A DNA stretch of 64,000 nucleotides from Brachionus plicatilis (lineage: Eukaryota; Rotifera; Eurotatoria; Ploima; Brachionidae). Shown here piece after piece: positions 10,341 to 22,300 of this stretch (its first letter is position 1; each line of letters opens with the position of its first letter). Both the position numbers and the translations under genes were made by a program. The stretch is taken from NCBI GenBank assembly GCA_010279815.1, contig QEOQ01000424.1, forward strand, positions 63,369 to 127,368, in the 5' to 3' direction. The notes under the pieces are model-generated. The model saw only the letters and a list, made by a program, of their open reading frames with translations, had not been told where the DNA came from and ran no database searches.

Positions 10341-13300
10341 TCAGTTCGACTCTGTTTTAATAACAACACCATCAGTCAAAGGGGGTTCTGTGTGAAAAAC
10401 AGCCAGATATGGTTGCATTCCTTTCTCAAAATCGCTGATCAACCTGGTCATCAGCCTTTTGTGCGACTCGAACGAATTGGTCGGCACCAGCTTTAGTATT
10501 TTGACAACCACTTCCTTTGACTCATCGTTGGTGTACAACTTGAATGTTTCTTTTAAACAAAACACATCTATGTAGGTTTGGACAGCTGCGTTGATGCAAA
10601 AATTTGGCACATCCACCAGCAAAGACAAAATTTTCGCATAGACCACTTTGATCGCATGATTGAACACTGACTGTATCAGCGTTTTGTTCAGCAGGAACAG
10701 CTCCGAGTGCACATTCAGCAGGCCCATTATGATTTGCTTGACATAATTTCTTACAGCTAGAAAAAAAGTTGGAAATAGAGAGTGGAAATTTTTATTTTTT
10801 TACTTAATGGTTTGGAACAGTCTCTGAAGTCAAATTTGCCAGCATATAAATTTTTTTCAATTGTTTCCACAATGGGGTTTATGGCCTCTTTGACGTACTC
10901 CTTGAGCAAATTGTCCTGTAGGTCTTTGACATTTTTGCGGCTCTCTCTGAACACCTGCTCGAACAGCTTGAACAAATCGGGCGGAAATTTGAGCTCCTGA
11001 AGCATCTTCCAGACACTGGGCAAGGACTTTTTCCTGCACACATTCAAGTTGTTGTACAAATAGAGCAGTAGTTTGGACTGGCTCATCTGGACGAACTTGG
11101 GCAAGTGGTCTTCTTTGGTCATGAACCTGTTTATTCGCTTGAGAAACGCGTGGGCAATGCCGAACAGGAGTTTGGCGATTTTGTCCGAAAACTTGGGGTC
11201 CGAGAACAGCTTTTTTTCGCCGGGTTTTTCTTCCAGCACGTACTCACGACACAAAGTCAGTGCCTTGCAGAATTTTGTCTCGAATCGTGATGGCTTTAAT
11301 TAAAAAATAAAAAAAAAATTTATTTAATGTTTATTTAATTTAATGAAAAGTTAAATATTTTAAAAGAAATTTTTTCACACTTTTTATATAAAAAAAAATA
11401 AAAATAAAACAATTAACTTATCTTCATGAATAACTATAAATCACCAGAAAACATTTCCTATCTAATTGTTTATAAAAAATGTCCAATCTTAATCAAAAAA
11501 AAAGAAAGTGTATTTCACTTGAAACAAAAGTTGAAATAATAAAAAAACATTGCGAACAAAAAATCGCTACTTCAATTCTCGCAAAAGAGTATAGCGTCAA
11601 CACATCGACCATTTCGACAATTGTTATAAAAACCTGTTATAAGCTCAAAAGAAGCTATCGATAAAATTAATGATTTAAAAGATTTTTTTTTGAATAAAAA
11701 CCAAGATTTCTCAAAAATAGTTGTTTTTTTGTTTAATATTGAAAATGTTGTGATTGAAAAATGTAATACCAAACAAACATCTATTAAAGATTTTGTAAAA
11801 AAAAAATAATTTTGTATTTTTTTTCCTTTTTTATTTATTTTTTTACCAATAAACATTTTGAAAAAAAAAATTTTTTTGCCCATCTTTTTCAATGCAATTT
11901 CGATGTAACGAGCAACGAAATTTCCGCCCAACTTGCTCGTTATATCGAGGATTGACTGTAGTTAATTTTACAAAAATCAATTAATTAAACAAGAGTCAAT
12001 TTTAAAATAAAGATATCCATAAAATTGAAGAATTGTCCATAGAATATTCTTATGTCAATTAAATAAATAATTATCAATTAATTATATTATGGAATCAATA
12101 AAAATAATATAAATGTAAATAAAATCTACATGGAATTGTTAATCTTATTTTAAATTATATTAAAACCTTTTTGTTTCAACACTTAAAAATCTAAAAAAAA
12201 ATCTAAAATGAACCTTGTTCCAGATATAAACGAATTTGAGCCTTCTGAGACCTCTTCATCTTGACTAGTGATGTTATTTGGAAAAAGTTTCCATATTTTT
12301 GAAAATTGGTGATAAAATTTTAATAGAAAATGATGGTGAATGATGGTCTAACTATTAAGCCAATTTTGTAAAATTAATTAAAATATTTTCTTATATATTT
12401 TACCTGTTTCTGCCATTTAAAAATTGGAATATTAACAAAAGGTAAATTTATTTTTCATTCAAATTTGACCAAAATTTAATACCAAAAATTTCGAAAGAAT
12501 AAAAATTTCTTTGGTTTCCAACTCTTCCTAATTTCACGTAAATTCTATTAATTTTACGTTAAAAACATAAATTTGAATTATCTATCAACGGACTTCTGTA
12601 AATATTTAGAATTAAATTCAAATGAATAAGAACTTAATTGAAAATTTTAAAATTGTTTATAATAATTGATTTTTTTAATATTCGAAGTGAGTTTTTGATA
12701 TTTTTAATATTTCATTTAATATTTTTGTAATTATATTTAAGAATTTAACTTTAATTTAAACAAATAATAAATCACTTTTTCAAATTAAAAAAATTTTTTT
12801 TGTGCATTTAGTCAAATTTTTAGCCAAATTGCACATTTGATTTCTTTTTTAACTGATTTTTGTTTTCAAATCAAAAAATAATTTGTCTTTTAAATTTGGA
12901 TCATATTTTATTTGAATAATTAACTTAATTTAAAAAAAATTTTAGTTTCTAATTAAGATATTTAAAAATTCGAATTTTTGGTTTAAATAAAATAATTCTT
13001 CGAATCTTATTTATCCGAATAAAAATTGTTCAAATAACATCACTAATCTTGACCAAATAAAGACTTGTCGGAAGACCAAAAAAAATCTCAAGTGCCTTAA
13101 TGCTCAATTAATTTTTTGTGAAATTTTTCTCTAATAAATGTTGTTTTTTTTTAATTTGATAAAACTTTTTTTTTTATTGATAAATCCTTTTTTATTTAAT
13201 TGATAAAATAAAAATTATTTTATCATTACTTAAATAATTTGTTGACAGAGTCGCTTTTTTACACGACTCTGATAAAGTGGTCGATTAACGGCCTCAGCAT

Positions 13301-16300
13301 GAGTATTAAATAAATAAATAAAAAAAAAATTAATGGACTTTTGTTTTTTTAATTGACGACTTATTTATTGACGTTTTTTTTTTTTAAATTAATTGATTTT
13401 TGAAAAATTAATTGACGCAAAATCATAATGCCAATTGTTAAAGGAGAAAAAATTGTATTTTAGTAATTTTGCAAGAGTTTTTAAAATTTTATGACTTTAT
13501 AGAAAAGTTGTTTTAACTTGAAAAAATTTAATTCCAATTTAAACTTAAAAAAATAATTTAATTCGAATTTTTTCTTAAATAATTTTTAATTTTTTTTTAA
13601 ATATTTTAGATTAACAAAAATTAGTATGTGAAAAAAAGAAAAAGAAAATTGAATCACTGAAATTATTTTCTGGACGCCAAATTTTTATTTTTTTATTTAT
13701 TTTTTTAATTTTTAAGAAATTTAAATTTAAATTTAAATTCTCAAAAAATCTGGTAGTAGTTTCCAAAGAATAGCCCAAGTCCGGTAATCTTTACCATTTG
13801 TGCTGAATTTATGAAAATAGAAAAGAATATGTAATTGCATTTGCCGAAAAAAGGCCTTTTTAAATTAAACTATTTGACTTTAGTCTTGCTTCTACTTTAT
13901 TTTATTTATATTTATAATTTTTTTCTATAGATTAAAATCAAAAAAGTTTATAAAAAATTAAAATTTTTTTAAATAATAAATTTAATTTAAATATGAAAAT
14001 GTTTTCTTCTATTCTTTACTTTTGTTTATTTAACAAGAATTTAGGTAATTTTTAAAATTTTTCACTTTTACTTAGACTTAAATCACTTTTTTTCTTTTCT
14101 TTTTTTAACATTCTTTTTAAATAACAAAAAAATACCTATCTATTGATAAAAAATTAATTTTTTTGCCATTTACACTTTTTTCTAATTTTATTTTTATTAA
14201 CTTGAATTTTTTTCATTTTTTTTTGTCTTAAAAAAAAATATTTCTCTTGATAAAAAATTTAAAAGTTCGTAAGAAAAAGTTAAAATATTTCACATATTCC
14301 ATAAATTTGACTTTTCACCATTTTCAATTTTTGTCTATTTTAGCTTTTCTTAAAATTAGACTTACATCATTTTTTTTCTTTTATTTAGATCAACAGTACA
14401 AAACCTTGTCGAAAGCAATTATTATTTTTATTAATAAGTAGTCGTCAAAAAGTAGTGTTGGGCATTTTTTGTCCCGAGTCGACTCGATTAATTTCGACTT
14501 TAAAATTTAATTTTTTTGCTTTAAATGATTAAAAAATAAAGAAAAATTTCTTAAAAGAAATTTTTTTTTCAAGTCGAGTCGACTCAAGTCGCAACACTGT
14601 CAAAAAGTGTAAGAAAATAAGTGTTAATTAGATTTTTTGTTTTTTAATGAAGGTATTTTTTTGTATTTTTTTTTATTATCTATATTAAAAAAATAAATAT
14701 CTTCTATTAAAAGCTTTTATCTACTTTTGTTTAATTTTTTATCTACTTTTTTTAAATAAAATTATCAGAGTTATTTAAAAGTCACAAGTCTCAAGTCAAG
14801 TCCATGTCCGGACTTAATATTTTTTTTGAAAAGTCCGAGCTAAGACTTTAAAATTAAATTAAAAAAAAAGTCCGGACTTGTCCTTTTTTTTAAAACTTTT
14901 AAAAAGATTTTTAGATTATTTTTACTTCTGAAAATAATCTAAAAATTAAATTATCTTTTATTTTTAAAAGCTAAAAACAAAATACTAAGACATCGCTTTA
15001 AAGAAGGAAAATGTAATAATGGGGACAAAAAAAAGTTGGGAAAATGAATAAAGAAGCAGATAAAGAAGAGAGAGTTGTCAGCTCAATCAAAGTACTAAAG
15101 CGAAAGATAACAGAAGTAGAGGAAGAAACTCCACAAGAAACAGTTATACCAACAAAAAAGAACAAAAAAACAATTGATAAGGAAGCTGAAAAAGTAGTGC
15201 AAGCATCAACCAGCAGTGATATAAGTAAGAAAGTAGAAGCTCCACTAAAGAGAGGTAGAGGTAGACCAAGAAAAAACTTAAAAGATATTATTTTATTGAA
15301 ATTTTTTGAAATTTTTTATAATTATTTTTTTTTAAATAAATTTAATAAATAAAAATAAGAGATACTTTAAGTAAAATTAGTTGCTGTTTTATTTAATTTA
15401 GGAGACATATTAATAAATATAAGTTAAGGGTATTTAGTTAAATAAGAGATAGAAAAATATTAGTGATCGATTAAATACCTCCCAAAATAATGTAGTACTT
15501 TTTGGAAATAATATAGTGCAGTTTGGTATTAAAAAAGTGCAACTTCTGATTAATTTATAGTGCAACATTAAATACAAGCCAAAATTTAAGTATTAACAAA
15601 AATATGGTCTTTATACTTTTAGGATGTTTTCGATTAAAAATATCCTAACTCATTCAGTTTATGTCCAAATTAAATGAAATAAAATAAATAAATAAATAAA
15701 TATATTCTTCCAAAAATATTACAGTGAATTCTCGATTATCGAGACTCGTTTGGGAAACAAAAATATTAGTCTCGATAATTTTGTCCCTTTATTCGATATT
15801 CGAGACTTTTTCAATTTTAAATAAAAGTCTCGAAAATTTTTTTATAAAAATATTTAAAAAAAAAATAAAAAAATTAAAGTATATTATACAAATTATTATC
15901 ATTTAGATTCAGAATCAAAAAATGAAGTTATCAATTTTTGAGATTTGTTTGTTTCTTTCAAGCTATCCAATCTGATTTTTATCGCAGCAAGGTGATCTAA
16001 ATCACTTTCATAGCTTTCAGAATCTGAAGAATGGGTTAATTAGTTAATTAGTTTATTGCGATATTTAGATTTAAATGCTTTTATAATGCCTACATCACAT
16101 GGTTGAATTACAGATGTACAATTTGGGGCTAAATAAACAACTTTTATATGTGTTAGCTTTTTTACAAATTCAGTAGAAAGATTGTGACCACCAGCATTGT
16201 CTACTTAAAGAGCAATTTAATACCAAAGAATAAAAGAAATAAAAATGGTTCTTTTAATTATCAATTTTTCTATATAACATATGTTATATTTAACATAGAA

Positions 16301-19300
16301 AATTGACATTTGAAAAAATATTCAATAAGACATAATTTAGGTCTCGAAAATTAAGCAAACTCTACATTAAAAGTCTCAGTTTTATTATAAAATATAGTCT
16401 CGATAATAAAAAAATTATCGAGACTCGAGTCTCGATAATCAATTTTTTTTTACGTGTAAAAGGATTTAAAAAATTCGGGAAACAAAAATTTATATAAAAA
16501 GTCTCGAGTCTCGATAATCGAGAATTCACTGTATACACTTTTATTTATTTTTTATCTCCTTTTTATGAATTAAATTATACACTTAAAAAAACATTAATCT
16601 CCTATCTAAAAATATACTCAATAAATAAAAAAAAAAAAACTCGAAAAAAAATTACCAAATTAGTGATCAGACAAGAGTTGTTCTTGGCATCAACATCCCT
16701 GTCCACAATCCAGTCCTCTTCCTCGAAGCCAAGAGTTGCCAAAAGTTCTTAAGAAAAAAAAAAATTAAAAATTAAAACTCCAAGCTCAAATAAGCATCAT
16801 TCACCTCTGGTAGGCTGCGATAGCAAAGTGACCAAACACTCGCACCTCAAGTCATAGATGAGCGCCTCGACGCACTCAAAGCTTTTGCGCGGCACCTCTA
16901 ACAAATAAATCTGCTGGGCACACATTCGGCACACCTTGAGACAATGGGGCAAAATTTGGCTGATAATTTTAGCGTCCTGCTGTATCGGCCATTCAAGCGA
17001 GATGCCGCTGCTTTTGTCCGATTTATCGAATGTGTGCGGAATGAAGGCAGCGCGAACAATATTACAAAATACCTCCAAAATGTGATCGACCAGCGCGTAG
17101 TACTCAACAGCCGGCTTAGTCACGGCACCAGCAAACACATTGTTCAAGTACATGGCCCCCAAACGCCAGTAATCAGTGAATATATCGAAGAACATCTGGC
17201 ACAGCTCTTCAATGAAACGGTTTCGCTCATGCGGCACCTGGCTCATCGAGTGAACAGTGGCCGCCTCAGTAGCCTTGTCCTCATTCGACTGTTTCATCAC
17301 CATGGATACCTTTTCATCGGCAATGTGCATGTCGCGACACTCAATCATCACTTGGATCAACCAGTTCTTTTCATGGAGCAGACAGTGCCAGGCCGGGTCA
17401 AGCCCCGACCCGCTTTTTGTCTCAATCGAGTCCTCGATTAAATTATAGTTTTGGATGAGAAATTTTTGCTCGTCCGGACTGGACGGAAATTGGACGAGAC
17501 GGCTCAGTATGTGACTCAGGACATCTTTTACTTTTGAGTCAAGGTCGCGTTTTATTTGCGCGAACAGCACCGACTTTCTGGCGGCCGGCTCGGCCTTGGC
17601 CAGCTGCATTTTGGCCAGCTTGTAGCTGGTGGTTATTTGCTCGTAGTCGTCGGCGAGCAGCAGCTTGTCGACTTGTTGCGGAAAGTAAATCAGCGATTTG
17701 TACGTGTCCAAGATCTGGAGAGAGCTTCGGATGGAGTCGGCGTGCGCCTTGCACTCCAAGTCGTCATCGTAGATTCTGTGAGCTGAATTGAGGATTTCTA
17801 GAAGAGAAGAGATGTTGAGTGAACAGAGCAAAAGCAACTGGTCTAGTCTGCTGTGTGAGTATAAAATTTTTTTTTTTTTTTAATTATTTATTTAGTACAG
17901 TGCACTCGCGCTATAACGATTCGCTTTATTACGAATATCGCGTTACAGCGAATGATGTATAAGCCCCGATTTCCTCTCCATTCAAATCAATGGCTAACAA
18001 AATATTATATTACGAATATGAAATTATGAAAAATTCGCTACTGCGAATGGGAAATCAAAGCCCATTTTCATACTTAACTTATACATAACAACGTTAATTG
18101 TCACTTTCTTTAACGAATACAATTTTTTTTTAGCACATTCGTTATAATTTTTGTTTATCAATGAAATTTTAATCTGTATGTGTCAACTCCTGAAAAATAA
18201 TGACAAAATAAAAAGAAACCAACCAATCAAAAATTATTATATAAGCCTCTATTCAATCAATCGAATCAAAAAAACAATCGAAAATCACAAGTTTTTTCAG
18301 TTTATCTAATTAGTTTATTTAATTTTTTCTTATTTTTATTGTTTATGTTAATTACTTTGGGTTTTCTTATCTTATTTTGTCAATTAAAAATAAAAAAAAA
18401 TCTATCAACCGCCCAATTATACATTTTTTTTAACACCAATCAATTAACATGGAAAATTTGATATAACGATTTTTCATGTAACGAATGACATTATAAAGTC
18501 CCGCTCATTCGTTGTAGCGCGAGTGCACTGTAGCTAATAAAATAAAAAAAAAATATATTTTTTTTGTGTAAGGTGCTATCTGAATTTCTAATTTTTGACT
18601 TTAAATTCGTAAACTACGTCCTTTGAAATAATAGATATAATTTTTTTTTGGGGGGACAAAAAAAAAAAATTTATAGCCAGGTGTCTTAAAAGCCAGGTGT
18701 TGAGACTCAATTACTCAAAGATAAAATTAAAATCTTTTTTAAAATTTTATACAGTACTGCTACGAAAAACTGTTTTTACGTTATTAAATGAAATGAAATT
18801 ACGTAAAATTACGTAAAATTACCAAAGTAAAAAAAGTAAAATTACCGTCAATTACGTAAATTTTTGTAAAAAGTAAAAATTCCAAAAAATACTACTTTTT
18901 TTTTGAAAATTTTGGTCCTGAATTCGAAAAAAAAAAATTATTTTTTTTCACGTAATTTTACGTGAAATTTTATTTAATAGTGGTAAATTTTTGTAATTTT
19001 TAGTAAAAAAATTTTTATACATCAAATCATTCTTCATTAAGTGTATTTAAATGCAGTTTTTGAGCAAAAATATTCTTCAATAACCATTTTAGAAAATTTC
19101 TTTATTCAAATTAATTTTTCTAGTTTTATAAACAAAACATTTAAGTAATTAAAAAAAAGAAACATATCTTAATTTTTTTTAATTAATAATTTTATAAAAA
19201 CTCACTATTACCTAAACAATAAACAAAAATTTCAATCAAAAAAACTCCTAAATTATTTTAAATTAATTTAAATTTTTTAAACTTAATTTAATTTCACATA

Positions 19301-22300
19301 AAACTGTGATTTTGACACCAAAAAAAACAAACAAAAAAAACTAATTTTCAAAATCAAATATTCTGAAAAAAAAAATTTTTCAGTTTGAAAGAAAGGCCGA
19401 GAGAACTTATAGTAGTTCCAGTGATAGCGAAGCTATTGAAACCATAAGTATTCTTATATTTAAGTTTAAAATATATTATATTTAAAAAATCTTAAAAAAA
19501 AAATTAAGTAAATAATAAGCCATTTACAAATCGTCTCAGAAGTGAAATAATGAAGAGATTTGTAAATGACAAAGGTCAGACTCTAGGGTTTTATGAAAAA
19601 AAATTTCATAATGAAATGGAAGAAATAAAAAGTAAGTATTTAAAAAAAAAAAAAAAACAGCTTTAATTTTTAATTTTTTTTATTAAAGAAGATTTGTTGA
19701 AGCTGGTGCCAAAAAATTTAAATTTAAAGAGCTGGCGACAGCTATAAAAATGATAAAAATAAAAAAAAATAAAATTCCGTAAAAATTTTTCAAAAGATTT
19801 AAAAATTTTACTTTTTTTTACTAAAAATTACAAAAATTTACCACTATTAAATGAAATTTCACGTAAAATTACGAGAAAAAAAGTAATTTTTTTTTTCGAA
19901 TTCAGGACCAAAAAATTTCAAAAAAGTCAAAAAAAGTCAAAAAATGTCAAAATTCTCAAAAAAAGTAGTATTTTTTGGAATTTTTACTTTTTACGTAAAA
20001 TTACGTAATTTCCGGTAATTTTACGTGAAATTACGTAAAATTACGTAAAAACAATTTTTCGTAGTTGTACTGTATTCACGTAATTTTACGTGAAATTTTT
20101 TTTAATAGTGGTAATTTTTAGTAAAAAAAAGTAAATTTTGTACAAATTTTAAAAAAGTTAATGATAAACAATTTATAAAAAAAAATTTCAATTATACACA
20201 TCCCAATATAATTCAAAGATTCGACCAATCTCCATATCCTTCTATGTCACTTTTATTACCTTAATTTTTATTTAAAATTTTTTTTAAAGATTAAATTGAA
20301 AATAAAAACTAATAAAAACCTTTTTTAAATGATTTACATAATTTTGGCATTTTTCTTTGGTTAAAGATTTTTCGAAATCTTTGGCAGCCATTTCGGCATC
20401 AGCTTCCGATAAAATCATTCTCTTCCTAACATGCTGTTTTAAATCGTTCCACATAAGTTTAATGGGATTTTAATCAGGATTCTTTGGGGGAGATTTAATC
20501 TTTTTTTAAAAGAAATGAGTCAATTATTATCGAAAAAGAATAATTACTAAAAAACAATTTACCCAAACAATTTTGTTAAAATTTAAAAAAGTAGTGCACA
20601 ATAAAAAACTTTTTTTTATCTTAAAAAATTCTTAAGTAAAAGCTTTTCTTCTTATCTGTTTCTTACAACAAAATATGTGGCTCCCTTAAATGAAATCCCA
20701 GCCCATTGAATTTTATTAGGATGTGTATAATTGAGAATTTTTTTTTTGCCTTTTTGTTTATTGTTTATAATTAACTTTTTTAAAATTTGTACAAAATTTA
20801 CTTTTTTTTACTTTTTTTTACTAAAAATTACCATTATTAATTAAAATTTCACGTAAAATTACGTGAATAAAAGTAATTTCTTTTTGTTCGAATCCAGGCC
20901 CAAAAATTTAAAAAAAGTCAAAAAATGTCAAAATTCTCAAAAAAAATAGTATTTTTTGGAATTTTTACTTTTTACAAAAATTTACGTAATTTCCGGTAAT
21001 TTTACTTTTTTTTTACTTAAGTAATTTTACGTAATTTTACGTGAAATTACGTAAAAACAGTTTTTCGTAGCAGTACTGTATATATTTTTAAATTAATTAT
21101 TTAATTTACAATGTATTTATCTTTTTTTTCTTATTTTTGATTTTTTTTCTTTTCATCACCCAAGAGTTGTTTTTTGAAATAAATAATAAAATAATAATAA
21201 TATGAAATTCAGTGAAAAAAAAAAATTGTTTTTAAATTTTAAAATTAGAATTTTTAAAAATTAAAAATATGACCGATTGTTCTTAAAATTAAAAAGCATT
21301 TTTTTAATTAAATTTTTGGGAACTGTGGGTCATAAAATTTACCAAAAGTTTTTTTCGTCAAAATTCTATCGCTTGTGAATATCAGTACAAGTTAAACAAA
21401 AATATTTTCACTTCTTGGATGCAACACACTGTGTTGTTGTGTTTAAGAAGGTAAGGAAAAAAAATAAAGAATTGACCATTCATAAAAAAATTTAAGATTT
21501 AAAAACTTCTCTGATTGTATGTATTTAATAAAATAATGTTACAATTTAAAATTAATTTATTTTTCATTTTAATATTCTATAAAGGAATTATTTTTGTTCA
21601 ATTTTTGCTAAATTTTAAAACCCCAATTCTATTGAGTATCCCAGCAGTCCCTCCAGATTAGTGTTGGGCATATTTTGTCCCGAGTCGAGTCGACTAAGCT
21701 TCTTTTTTAGTCGACTCGACTCGAAAATATTTTTTTAAAAATTAAATTGAAAAGAAAAGTTTTAATTTGTATTTTTCTACATAAATAACAAAGAAACTGC
21801 ATAGTCTATTAAGCTAAGTCGTTGTTAAATTTTTCTCGGCAATATCTCAATGGAAAAAGATCAATGTAAATTTTAAAAAGCAATTAAGTTAATTAATTAA
21901 TATTAGAATTCAACAGTTGAATAGATAATTGAAAAGTTGAATATCAATAGTTGATTAGATATAAAATATAAAATAATTAGATAAAAGCAGAAATCAAAAA
22001 ATTTTTTAGGTGAAAAAAATTAAATTTAAAAGAAAATATTTTTTTGAAGTCGACTCGAGTCGACTTGGAAAAAAATTTAGTCGACTCTAGTCGACCTAGT
22101 CGATTCCCAACACTACTTCAGATACGCTTTTAGTATCGCTGATCATATTCAAAATGAACAGAGAACAATGCCTAAACTACCAATTTTTTATCCAAAAATC
22201 AAACTATATTAAAAGTAAATTTTTCCCAAGAAAAAGCTATATAGTCTTAATTGAGAAAAAATTTTTTTTTTCCTTCCACTTTTTTTTTTTAATTTAAAAA

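Noticed and set aside
14247..14441. Short ORF in EXOC2 intron 4
   Set aside because: A/T-rich random frame of Lys/Leu/Phe. No motif, and it lies among non-coding repeats.
16898..17791. Several overlapping ORFs on both strands across EXOC2 exon 3
   Set aside because: Same cause: GC-rich coding sequence with few stops. Only the EXOC2 frame fits the family.
17798..17837. Start MLLLCSLN for a separate protein at exon 3
   Set aside because: These residues are intron. A clear acceptor at 17799-17798 joins in phase to exon 2 at 22791.
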